This document shows, in pieces, positions 8,060-19,300 of a stretch of DNA of 23,045 nt. Every line of letters begins with the position of its first letter. The stretch's first letter is position 1. The notes beneath the pieces were generated by a model, which saw nothing but the letters and a program-made list of their open reading frames with translations, was not told the DNA's origin and searched no databases. A program made the translations under genes and the position numbers. The stretch lies in assembly GCA_037176905.1 (NCBI GenBank), contig JBBBWG010003571.1, positions 8,320-31,364 of the forward strand, read 5' to 3'. The stretch is from Azolla pinnata. Its lineage: Eukaryota > Streptophyta > Polypodiopsida > Salviniales > Salviniaceae.

Positions 8060-9530
8060 TTACAAGCTATTATAATCACAAATGTTTACCACGAAGTTAA
8101 CAAAGTGCTCATCGTTTTCCGCACGAGTCGGTCTTCATAGTGTGGTGGCATGGGAGTGGTACTATAACTCATCGACTATTGGACACTATAAATCGGGAGA
8201 TGAGTAGGCTGTCTTTGTAAGAAAGGATTCATCAGAATTTTACAAGTTATTGAGATCATAACAAGAACATAGTAAGCGTAAACAATTTCAATTAGAGCAT
8301 GTTACGTTTGGATGATCAAGGTGATTACAAATCAATAATATGGCAATGAAGTTTAGTAGTAATAAAATTCATAAAAGTAATTAGACAATGAAATGGATTG
8401 CTATATAACTAAAAGTATTTGGAAGATCTATCCTTATTTGGAATTAGAATTTAATCCTTATTGAGCGTTATTATTATTATTTCTTATAGAGTCGAGTGAT
8501 TGTTGTGTTTCATGAATATAACTATAAACGATGTTTCAAAGAGAAAACCAAGAAATTTCAGGCTTACTATTATTATTCTTATACAGTCAAGTGATTGTTT
8601 TTCATGGTTTATATAGACAATTTCAAGCTTTAGAAATAAGCTTTAATGCCATTATTTTGAGGAGGATACACTTTTTGAGAATGTGGAGAAGGTATCTGTT
8701 TTTCAAAATTTGTTTATGCTCTCCTAAATAGCAGTTTGTGCCTTGTTTGGGAGGTTATGAGGAGATTTGATGTCCCTATTTTGTAGTAAAATCTGTACAG
8801 TCTTTTAATCACCAATATAGGAATTCATTTTAGAATTGATAGACAGTTTTGAGATTTGAAACGACATTCAGATTTATCTCGTCAAATCGATGTATTTGTA
8901 AGTACATTAATAAGCTTATAAAAAATATATGAAAAGAAATTATAGCGTACGAAAATGTATTTGATTCAACAACCATTAGACAAAAGAATTTGATTAAGTT
9001 CAAGCCCATTTGAATGTACATGAGACACCAATCAACAAGGAACTACATTCTATATTGTTAATGAGCAATCTACTGGGAAATCTTTGTGACAACAATGTAC
9101 AATTTGAGTATGATAAAATAATTAATTTAAATCCTAATTGTCACAATAGTTCAATTAGAGTGAAAAACAAGACAAGAACTAGATATTATGAGAGGGAAAA
9201 TGAGATGACTTTATGAATCTATAAATCTTGTTTCTCACCTTCATTGGGATTGAGATGAATAAATTTATTCAGACATGTTCCTTAACCGTTAGGAAATAAT
9301 ATTCCAAGGAGGATTCATTGAGCACCTAGATCTAATGACCCCGAAAATCTATGAGGCAACTACATTTAGGTATTTGGTGAATACCTCTTACCTTATCTAA
9401 TATTGGACCTAGGAAAGGTGGTGTGAAAGGAACTAAGCACAAGTAAGTCTCATCAATTTTTTCAATACTCTACAAAGATGTGTGAAGCCCTTTTTGATTG
9501 AGTAAAGGAAAAAAATCCTCGAGGTTTAGC
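8060..9530. other. AT-rich region, no recognisable gene
   Basis: AT-rich sequence with short interrupted frames only. It contains a diverged direct repeat: 8469-8540 and about 8570-8630 share TTATTATTATT, then CTTATA.AGTC.AGTGATTGT, then a CATG word and TATA stretch, at an offset of about 100 bases. The right part may be the decayed body of the LINE whose 3' end follows, but I see no reverse-transcriptase motif here. Confidence 0.45.
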
Positions 9531-9532
9531 AA

Positions 9533-9912
9533 AGGCAACAAATCTCTCATGAATTTTTGACCATCTTGTGGAAGAATGTTTGGAGGAAAAAACATGTTAT
9601 AAAAATCACAATTTTCTAATGGCTTATTTTACACAGAATTGTAACAATGGGAGAGTGGGTTGGCAATATGAGCTTACTTACAGTTTGCATAAAATGCGGC
9701 CATATAATAGAGCCTCAAGTTCATTATCTTTGGACATGCCCTAAGGCTTTGTAGATTTGGATGAGAGTAATCCAGATTTTGGCACTTATTAATCAAGAAT
9801 GAAAATTTTTCATGGGGATGTGTATCATATCCAATAAAACTATTATGCCCCAAAATGGATCTTTCCTGCTACACGAATTTAAGAACTTGTGGGATTCACT
9901 CTTGGGATAGAG
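9533..9912 (+). pseudogene. LINE relic: zinc-binding end of a non-LTR reverse transcriptase
   Basis: One frame (codons starting at 9542, 9560, 9620 and so on) reads LWKNVWRKK, then KITIF, a stop, WLILHRIVTMGEW, then VCIKCG, 12 residues later HYLWTCPKAL, a stop, and IWMRVIQIL. This matches the zf-RVT region at the C-terminus of plant LINE reverse transcriptases, with the C-x2-C (9686, 9695) and H-x4-C (9722, 9737) zinc ligands intact. Three in-frame stops lie before the terminal one (9617, 9752, 9800), so it is dead. The catalytic reverse-transcriptase and endonuclease parts are not visible upstream. The relic points in the forward direction. Confidence 0.75.
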
Positions 9913-10196
9913 AGAGGTGAATAGATGTTGGGAGTAACATTTCGTGATATATGGTTGTACATAGAGATCCAATGGATCCTCATTGTGAGTTTTTTCCTAC
10001 ATATACATCATCTTGTTATGGGGAGCAAGCAAAGACTCAGTTTATTTTGACTAATGTAGTCTTTTTTAACTTCTACAAGTGTTCAAAGCGAATATTTCGA
10101 GAATGTTCAAAATATTTTATTTTTCAAAGAAAATATCCTATCATTAGTTACTCAAAAGCGCGCCGAAAACTACAACACAACTCAAATGTTAGATTT

Positions 10197-10304
10197 TCAC
10201 TCGAAAGCCAAAGCTTTCACCTAAAGGTGACAACGTCACCTAAAGACCAAAATATCACCCAAAAGCCATATTTTATATCAGGCCAAATTCCGTCTAAAGG
10301 TCAA
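10197..10304 (+). repeat. 19-bp tandem array running into the assembly gap
   Basis: Units start at 10197 (20 bp), 10217, 10236, 10255, 10274 and 10293 (partial) and follow the pattern TCACC(T/C)AAAG plus a variable CCAAA-like half. The first two 19-bp units are closest; later ones diverge. The array is cut by the run of N, so its true length is unknown. Confidence 0.75.
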
Positions 10305-10404
10305 NNNNNNNNNNNNNNNNNNNNNNNNNNNNNNNNNNNNNNNNNNNNNNNNNNNNNNNNNNNNNNNNNNNNNNNNNNNNNNNNNNNNNNNNNNNNNNNN
10401 NNNN
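10305..10404. other. Assembly gap (100 N)
   Basis: Exactly 100 undetermined bases, the conventional placeholder for a gap of unknown size. The tandem array on its left suggests that repeat collapse broke the assembly. The frames that appear to cross it are meaningless. Confidence 0.98.
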
Positions 10405-11455
10405 TCAACCACACAACAAGGTGAAATGAACACATTGCCTATAATATTTGACTGATTGACGAAGTCAAGTGTTGAATTCTTGACTCGTGTCGACTTGTTT
10501 TGATACATTTATGACCCTATCCTCCCGTCTACGTCCAAGATCTGCTTACATGTTATATGCGAGGCTTGTATACTGTATAGTAGCTATCCAAACTGAGATG
10601 CGGCCACAACGCCTTGTTCTCTTGACCTCAAACGGCTTTTCATCAAAGAATGCCAAGGATTTGGTGTGGTTTCTTATCCAAATTCAATGCCATAACTGGG
10701 TCCACGAGGTTCATTTGCAAACTCCCATCCACTTCAATGGATTGACTGATGGAGAGAACATGCTTGTCGACAGAGATGAAGGCCATTCTCTCCAAAGCAT
10801 TTAGCAGAACCGCCGCTGAGAATGGACTGACTAAGTATAACCAACTGACTTGAGAGATCCATTCGTTAGCAACTTTTTTGTTGTTAAAAAAGTGAAGCAA
10901 ATCCCAGAAGTCTAACAAATCGCCCAATGCCACCCGGCTTGGGATTATTCCTTTCTTTTAGCCTCGCCTACAAAGGAAGCATCCCCGACTCGAGATGGAA
11001 ATTCCTCTTAGCCTCCAGATTCTGCTCGCTTCCTGCAAAAGTTGTTGATCCGGCATTTATACGCCCAAGTGTCAAAGAACCAAACATAATAGTTATAACA
11101 CCATAAAGTTGTTCGCGATTCATCATCAGATCGACAAGGGGGCAAATTTCTCTAGGATCACAGCTCCGAAGCTGATTCCTGTGCTTCAAATGCAGGTTTT
11201 TAACTCGGATTTGGAACAGGGAGCAGACGACCTCGAGGAGACAAGCATCGCAGAACCATAATGTACATCAAAAAGCAGAATCACAAGCTATACGCATGCG
11301 TACATGTACACATATGTAAGTCCATAGATAGATCTACATACTTATTTACATATGCAATGGCTATACAACATGCAGGCATTGGATCAAACCCCAGAATCAA
11401 AACTTGTTTTTTTTTAGACAGGGGTATTCTTTGCAATTCCCCAAAACTTAGGGGC
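10405..11455. other. Region without a recognisable gene, upstream of the bHLH gene
   Basis: Contains two unassigned reverse-strand frames, 10643-10933 (96 codons) and 10968-11189 (73 codons). Neither resembles a family I know, and I found no convincing way to splice them together. The right part (about 11200-11455) is the likely promoter of the bHLH transcript. It has alternating ACATAT/GTACAT words around 11261-11350, but no TATA box I would assign. Confidence 0.4.
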
Positions 11456-11626
11456 ATGGCTTTCAAAAAGTCAACGGTTTTCTTCACCGATAAAATTCGC
11501 CCACCAGAGAGCTCGGGGAAGAGAAATACTCTGCAAATCCATGGCCTCTCCTCTCACCAGGTAATCTCACTCGCTCCTGCTCAAAGCTCCGAGCTTTCAA
11601 CCGCCCTTTTGCTCAGGGGAACCTAA
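11456..11626 (+). other. Upstream ORF (56 aa) in the probable bHLH leader
   Basis: A forward ATG at 11456 opens 56 codons (MAFKKSTVFFTDKIRPPESS at the start) and stops at 11624-11626. A possible donor, CAG/GTAATC, lies at about 11560, and CTAG acceptor-like sites occur before 12291, for example near 11907, so the leader may contain an intron and the uORF may be cut. No homologue is recognised. It could be a translation-controlling uORF, a first exon of another isoform, or chance. Confidence 0.3.
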
Positions 11627-12290
11627 AATGCCGATCAGAGCCTCTCATTTCTGTTTTCCTCATCTCCGGTTTCTTTACTAAAGAGCCCGAGGGAGCCTTG
11701 CACAGAAATCCGGGTCCAAGGATTTAGACGGTTGGTGCTTTTGCCCTTTCTCTTCGTCTTGCATTCTCATTTTACACGCATTGAAGGATATCTGCTGCTT
11801 TAGGCTATAGGCATTTCTCTTTGTTTTGCATTTCTACCGTATGTACATTGAAGGATATCAGTTACTTTAGGCTATTAACTGTTTGATCTCAATCTGTCTT
11901 TCTAGGGTTTGGAAAGGCTTCGGTAAGAGAATTTATTTTCCAAGGTATTTCGATAGGGCTTGAACGGAGCCCACATTCCCAGGGTTGAGATCTACATTTT
12001 CTTTTAGGGTCCTCTTGGGCTGCAAGATTTTCAATGGTTTTGATAACGTTTGGGTAGAGGCTCCATTTTTGGAGTTGCAGTCATCACGTTCTTTGATAGA
12101 TATCTTGGCGCAAAAATGCCTGTGGTCCAGAAAGGTTTTCATTTGTAGGGTTGGAGCCAGCATTGGGTCAGGTTAGAAGTGTATATAAAGCTTGAGTAGA
12201 ATCGACATTGATCTGGTAAAGCTATGGGCTAGAGAAGAAGTGGAAATGTATGATATAAATAATATCTACTGATAGAAAAAAATACCCAAA

Positions 12291-14991
12291 ATGGATGATA
12301 TATTCGAGCAAATTCTCTCAGCCCCGTCATGGGGAGATAATGTTGGTAGCTTGGGAATGGAGAGAATGGACTCCATCCATAGAGTTCAACCTACCCTTGT
12401 GATGGGTGGTTCAATTGACAATCAAAGATCCTCTCTGTATGCTACTTCCGACGAAGAGTTTGATCTAAATTTCAAGAATGGGCTTGGTATGCTAAGACCT
12501 GCCACGAAGTCACAAATTGGAACATCTTGGAAGGAGCCTTTTGTAGAGAATATACTACCAATGTCGTCCAACACTGGAGTATTGGCAAACAATACTGGAT
12601 TTCCTTCACCGAACGATGCAATCCTTCATAATATGCAATTGGGTAAAAGAACGAGAGAGGGGGAAGATTTAGTGGATGCAACGGATATGGTGAGTCCTGA
12701 TCTGACTTCTCTTATTACCGTTTCTTATGAGTTCTACTGTCTCACTGGGATGTGATCATTTGTTTCAAATACAGATTCATGGTATATTACCATCATCAAG
12801 CCACAGCGATCAAGGCGCTCAGAATGGTACAAGCTCAGGTGCAAATGGGACTGGTAGGCCGAGAGTGAGGGCTCGCCGTGGTCAAGCTACAGATCCTCAT
12901 AGCATCGCTGAGAGGGTGCGTATATGTGTGGGTGCATTTGTATGACCGTATGTTCTTAGATTGTATGGTGTACCTATCTGTGTGGACGTATGCAAAGTCT
13001 ATATGCATGTATGCATGCGTATGTGCACACTACCCTGTAATGTGATACTGGTTTAGGAAAACTGGGGCTATATGTTAGTTTTGTGCTTGGTAGAACTACA
13101 TGTGTTTACATGTCAGCATATGTGAGTCTGAATGTGGTACCATAAGAAGTTTTAGTTATTTTTCCCGTATTTCTGCCCAAGTTTCAACACTTCTGAGTTT
13201 GCAGTTGGGTATGGTAGCGGGACATTCCGAGATTCATAATCTGTTGCTGTTAAGTAGTCCAGCGTATACACCTGAATTGTTGTTTTGTGAAGTTTTTTCA
13301 CATATGTTTTGGATTCATATCGTGGCAGAAACGTAGAGAGAGAATCACAGAGAGGATGAAAGCACTTCAAGAGCTGGTGCCAGATTCAAATAAGGTATCA
13401 TCACTTCTGACTGCAATAGAGACATTGGATGCTACGTAATGTGTGTTGGTGATGGTTGCTTTTGATATGTGTAGACAGACAAAGCATCAATGTTGGATGA
13501 GATTATAGGATATGTGAAGTTCTTGCAGATGCAAGTCAAGGTAGTTTACATTGCACCAAATAATGTAACCGTTTCGCATTATATATAGCAATCCTAATCG
13601 TTTTTAGCAAGGTGCTTACAATGTAAGTGGTTTGCCTATAGCAACTCTAATGGTTTTTATAATGCACTTCATCCGGCAGTGCTTGAGCATGTGTAGACTT
13701 GGCGGCGCTGGTGCTACTGCTCCTCTTCTTGCCGATCTACCTCCTGAGGTAAATCAATATCTTTTGTTTTTTTTTTAGTTCAATTTGTGTCTCAGGCCTT
13801 TACCCTGCACATGATGCATCAATAATTCAGCTATGCACACCATGTAAGATTAAATATCATGCACAGTTTTGTGCGCACTTCCAAGCAACAGTACAGTATA
13901 TACACATCTAAATCCTTTTCTTTTGGACACACTAAAAACACAATACCCTTGGAGCGAGGGAGAAGACAAGAGTTGTGTTAGAAAACGATCGAGGTAGAGA
14001 TCTATGGATCAATCAGCCGATCTTACTTTCAATGATGGCACCTAGTGAAGCAGTACATATTGTGAAAGTTTAACCTGACTGAGTGTATGTTTTAGTACTG
14101 ATAGAAAACGATTCGAGTGTAGAGATCGATGGATTGATCAGCCGATCTTGCATTCAGTGATGGCACCTAGTGAAGCAGTGCATATTGTGAAAGTTTAACC
14201 TGATTGAGTGTATGTTTTAGTACTGAGTGTATGTATGTTTTAGTACTGATAGAAAAACGATCGAGGTAGAGATCGATGGATCGACCAGCCGATCTTACAT
14301 TCAGTGATGGCACCTATAGTGAAAGCAGTACATATTGTGAAAATTTAACCTGACTGAGTGTATGTTTAAGTACTGATCACCTCTCAATCAGCCGATCTTA
14401 CATTCAGTGATGGCACCTAGTGAAGCAGTACATATTGTGAAAGTTTAACCTGACCGAGTGTATGTTTTAGTACTGATATCGCCTCATAATGGATGTTCCG
14501 ATTATGTTCTAGTTTGTCAATCAATGCCAAAGAAAGCTAAAAGAAAGCTGCTATTGCTCGTGGTTGTGTTGTTCATTTCCCAGGGCGGTGCTAATTTTAT
14601 CGCGGCTAATCTTGCTCAAGGCAACATGGCTGCATCCCGTGATGGATTAGCTCTGGCGGAACGCCAAGTTGCGCAGCTTATGGATGAAGACATGAGTGCT
14701 GCGATGCAGTACCTGCAAAGCAAGGGCCTTTGCTTGATGCCCATATCTTTGGCGACATCCATTTCGAGCACGACTGCGAAATACTCATCGAAGGGTCTAG
14801 TAGATGGTGGTTGGCATGAGAAGGCGGGATCAGACATGCAAGCTCCAGCTGATGCGAATCTGGCCAAGCAAGCAAAGGGTGCAGGTCATAATGGCAACAG
14901 CAGAAATGGCAGCCTCGACATGAGCAAACACAGCAGCAGCAAAGAACTGGCTGATGACGATCCTAGCGACAGCGATAGCGATGAAATGTGA
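12291..14991 (+). CDS. LRL: bHLH transcription factor, subfamily XI (LRL/UNE12 type)
   Basis: Six coding exons, all joined in phase 0 at GT-AG sites: 12291-12689, 12775-12915, 13329-13394, 13475-13540, 13680-13748 and 14584-14991 (stop included). They give 382 residues. The N-terminus carries DDIFEQILS, a hallmark of the UNE12/LRL group. The bHLH domain spans about residues 171-224, with the DNA-contact triad His175, Glu179 and Arg183 expected for E/G-box binding, followed by LQELVPDSNKTDKASMLDEI and YVKFLQMQV. SMCRLGGAGA and ERQVAQLMDEDMSAAMQYLQ then GLCLMPISLA are family blocks after the domain. The tail ends in an acidic DDDPSDSDSDEM. An in-frame TAG at 12273 fixes the start. Known relatives control root-hair or rhizoid growth and female gametophyte development. 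It is predicted to be nuclear. The symbol denotes the family, not a proven orthologue. Confidence 0.92.
13981..14479 (+). repeat. About 125-bp tandem repeat in the last bHLH intron
   Basis: Four copies in the 835-bp intron between 13749 and 14583: 13981-14103, 14104-14251, 14252-14377 and a 5'-truncated copy 14378-14479. Shared words include GAAAACGATCGAGGTAGAG, CAGCCGATCTTACATTCAG, TGATGGCACCTA, GTACATATTGTGAAA and GTATGTTTTAGTACTGAT. Copy 2 has an extra internal duplication of its last about 24 bases. Copies are highly similar, so the expansion looks recent. It accounts for most of this intron's length. Confidence 0.95.
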
Positions 14992-16329
14992 GCCCACCCT
15001 CAGCTCCTCTTCGGAGCGTTTGCTGTGATTTTTGTTTGGGGAAAAGATGTGCAGAGCCCTTGCCTGTTTTTGCGAAGAAGGCCATCATCAGAAAAGAAAA
15101 AAAGCTTCATTTCATCTCTTCACCGGTGTGTTCGGAATACATAACCAAAAGGAGTAGAACAAGCATAATCCGATTTCTCGCATATAACTACTATGTGGTG
15201 TTTTCTCGTAATTTTTCTACCGTTCCTTCCGTATGCATAAAAAAACTGGAGACTTGGGGATGATTTTACTGGAGAAAGTTCTTTACCTGGCAAAGTTGCT
15301 CAACCTGTAAGATGGGTGTATAAACCACAGGACATCCTTCGGATTTCTTCTTTGTAGACGGTTTAAAGCAAAGATAGACATATCAATCACTTCATTTAAT
15401 ATATTTTTTTTCCTTCGGAATCTCAAGTGATGCAGTGTATTGTGCTGACAAGAGTGTATTTTGCCCACAAGAAGAAATTGCACAGGGAATGAGTGAATCA
15501 CTGTTTTGAAGACCTTTCAAGAGGTGACTCGATTTTCCTTTTACTGATACCGATGAATAGATTACATGAATGCACACGGCATTAGAGCATCTAAAATCAT
15601 TGAACTGATGGCACATGATGTTCTGGTTTTGTCAAGAGCTCCACTTACAAAGATGATGGCTTTATTTCATTTCAAGCTATCCTTCGGAAAAAATTATATT
15701 CTGATGAGATCTTACTTACTCTGTCGAGTTAGGTATAGCTGATATACTTAAGTACCTTGCAATCCTTGAAATTCTGAAAATACATCTCAAAAACACTTGA
15801 AAGCATTTAAAACTTCATCCCTTAAAGCAAACCATGCCATTGCAGAAAAACAAGAAGGGCAAGGTTAAGACGAGGATCAGTGACATGGCTTAAATTAGGT
15901 TGCTTAATTGCATCCTGTAAGTTGGTGTTGCTACACACAAAAAGGAAAGAATGGTAGGCTATAAATTGGCTATAAATTGTAGTAGCAAAATAAGTCCTTT
16001 AATTCGTATCTGTAGTTCATATGTTTCAGTACATGAAACTAGAGTTGTGGTCAAAAAATTTACATACATGAAAACCAGTCGATGTTATTCAAAACCACTG
16101 GTTTTATGCCAAGAGAAATGTTTGGCGAATGACCTGGATTTGCATATGTACTTAGATTCATTGAGAAAAATGTTTTCTGTCGTTTGGAGGTGGAAGTAGT
16201 ATTTGTCGGAACCAGGGCACATATAGTTTGGTAAAAGCCCCCAATCTGAGTGCTCGTCTTGTTATGTTAGAATCTAACTAGATTTCTTCCATCACTATCC
16301 AAAGTTCGGTTTCGGCCTGAGTGTTTTTC
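14992..16329. other. Convergent 3' region between the bHLH and acyltransferase genes
   Basis: The two genes point towards each other, so both 3' UTRs and polyadenylation sites should lie here. Candidate signals are an A-rich GCATAAAAAAA on the forward strand at about 15236, and AATAAA on the reverse strand (TTTATT at 15661-15666). No other gene is visible; the short frames lack recognisable content. Confidence 0.5.
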
Positions 16330-19300
16330 TCAATCCTGCTTTTGATCTTGTTCTACCACTGAAGTATCATTTGACAAACATACATTAGCCTCATCCACTT
16401 TGTGTTCTTCGCTCACATCAATTTTGTTTGGCGCTGTTGTTACCATATCCCCCTGTATATTATTGTCTCCCCCTAGTTTCTTTTTCTTCTTGTTGGCGAC
16501 TTGCCGAGGCATCACATCAAATATGTAGTTTCCTCCATTCCACACAGTTGCCATCAGCTTGAATACCTCAAAGCATGCATGTAAATGATATGATTTGAAT
16601 AGCACGAAGGTCAATGCCATTGTTGCCACTGTAAAGGCAGCTTGAATCACAGCATACATTATCACACGCCTCTCAGCTCCCAGTAGACCACTCAAACGCC
16701 ACCATATATTGTTTGCCCTCTCTGCTTTCCGTTTCAGTTCCCTGTCATTCATAAATTACATACCAGTTTAGATTGATTCGAGAATTCTTCTCAATTTTCA
16801 CAAGAGAAAGAATAGAAGCTTCGAATTATCAAGACATTATATATTATTGGAAAGTTTCTAACTAGTAATTCAAAACTTTTCAGATGAAAAATGATGTCAA
16901 GTCCTATTCCTGAATCAGTAGACTATAGCCAATAAATCTAAACCATATTATTGGATCATATGGAAGCATATATTCCCAAATTGCATTGAGATCTAGGAAA
17001 ACTATACCTGTATGATGTCATCACCTCAGGATCATTGAGCAGCCTTTGCCGGCGCAAGCCTTCAACAATGAGAAAATATAGTGCTTGCCAAACACAATAT
17101 GCTAGAAGTGGTACGAAAAATAGCCAGGTCCATTCAGCAACAGTATCATTCACTGCAGGCCAGGCAGGCCAAGGTCCTGTGTCATCAGCCTGATGATGTG
17201 CGAACGTGCTAGGATCCCACCAACGAATGATGAAGAAGACAGTCCCTAAGAGCATAAATACCATGGAAGAGGGTAAGGATGCTGTTCAGTATATGTCATA
17301 CAGGGCTAATAATTCACATTTCTCTAATAAATATATGCCATATCTTCTGCATAAATACAGTATGTTGAGAAGTAGTAAAGACTTCAAATGAAACAAGTAA
17401 GTAACTTTTGAAGTAACGAATGCTGCAGAAAGTTGATGGCTAGGATTACCAAAAAAACGGATGGCTTTTACCTGGAAGCAAGTGGATCAACACGCTTACT
17501 ATTTTGTCAATAGAGCTAAAAACAAGACTGCATCTCCAAATTATCAAGGCCCACGCTAGTGGTCCCTGTTAAAAAAATGAAAGTTAAGTTTATATAAAAG
17601 ATGTCTGAACATGTTCTTTTAGGTTCTAAAACTGAATCATGACATTCTTACCTCAGCGAATGAGAAGCATACCATAAACAACCTTTCATTATTCGGAAAA
17701 TAGAGCAGCATTACCATGAATATAGCATTGGCATAGTAGCAGAAATCCTGAAAAACAAAAGGTATAAACTTACTATCACGTAAATTTCATAAAACACTTG
17801 CATATCTGAGGTGACATCTTTCGGAGTAGGTTAGGCTGATGGGCTAACAGCAATAGTCCTCTCACCAAACATCTAAATTTTGGCTATGAAACATTTTTTC
17901 TGTAAACCCGTACTGTCAAGTTTCTGTTAATTCTCAGTGTTCTTTCAACCTACGAAAACATCACAAATGTCTAACGTTTGCCTATGAAGAATGACTTGTA
18001 AAGCCACATTTTGTACATAAGCTCATGCATACTGTGCTGCTGTCAAACTAAAGTAGGCTCAGTGTGCCTCACAGATTCACACCCTTGAGGCTGCAGGGGA
18101 CAAGCTTTATACTTACTAACACCATTACAATTTTTACATGTTCAAGTTTAAGCATCGGAATAAGGTAATGCTATGAATCTGTAGACAGTAATTTGCTACA
18201 TTAAGAGTAATGTTCATGATATAAGGTTTTGAAGGTTAATATAATAAAAGTTATATCTCGTCTAAATTTTAAATAGTTTTTGAAGGTTAATATATTTGCA
18301 TTGAGTTATTAATATTCATAAGCCATCTTTTGCTTGAATTTCAATTACTTCTCTAACGTCTAATGATCCAACTTAAAAAGGTGTAACATTGCGGCACTTA
18401 TAAACAACCATTTTCTAGTCGCTTACATGGTGTATAGGGCAATGCTTTTACAATGTAATGAATTTATGGTTTCCATTTGTATTTTGCAGCATTATACAAT
18501 ATATTTTCTGCACGTTCCATTATTAAAACGGATAACCTGAGCTTCAAAGGAGGTTAGGATAAGATATGAGATAGGATGCCCCATAATGAAAGGTGCAAGC
18601 TTTGATTAAATAGACGGATGTAGTTTAAAGAGCAGTACCAGTAAGGATGATTTAGGAATAATAAACATATGTGTAGTACATTGCAAAACTATATGAATGT
18701 ATGACCTGCCAAAATGTCCCTCATTAAAAACATTGGAACACTTTCATTTTGTGTGTTTCTTTCAAGTCACATTCACCATGTTTGCTGTCTTAATTTGCAG
18801 GTAGATTTCAGGTAGAATTCAGATGTTTTTTTTACTCGTATGGCAAGCGAGTCAGTTTTTTTAAGTAGATTCTTTAGAATTTTAAATGGACTTATAGATG
18901 CGTCAATGTTATAGATTAATTTTTACTGGAAAAACATATATAGATCACGGTTTAAGTATATTCTGCGTACCAGTAGGTAGTAGTGCCATTTCTTAAACCT
19001 GTAATATATCCATCTCAAAGGAGCCATAACTATGAAGAAAAGGCAATAGAGGGAGGGAATGTCTTGGGGACCTGCATGTTTGAGGTCATGTTAGTGTACT
19101 GAAATTTTCCATGGAATATATACAATAGAAATGCTTACGGGATCCAAGCAGGAAACAGAACGTTCCAAAGCTCAGTACTCCGAGAGAATACATAATCTAA
19201 AAACCATCAGGCAAGAATCATTTTGAGAAGCTTAACTTAAATACGATCACAAAAGAAAACCTCCCAGACTGAAATCTGTAAGAGGAGAATATATCTAGAA

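Noticed and set aside
10643..11189. Two adjacent reverse ORFs of 96 and 73 codons
   Set aside because: No recognisable domain, and I could not find a convincing splice joining them; kept only as a note in the region entry.
13981..14479. Could the regularly repeated units be a CRISPR array?
   Set aside because: Units are contiguous tandem copies of about 125 bases without unique spacers, inside a plant intron.
14458..14583. Forward frame extending the last bHLH exon upstream (MYVLVLISPHNG and onward)
   Set aside because: It overlaps the intron repeat, and a clean CAG acceptor ends at 14583 exactly where the family-like sequence starts.
16330..17264. First impression of a TMEM120-type membrane protein
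   Set aside because: The blocks [18 protein letters not shown] and MPRQV, and [15 protein letters not shown] upstream, fit the GPC1/GPCAT (DUF2838) family instead.
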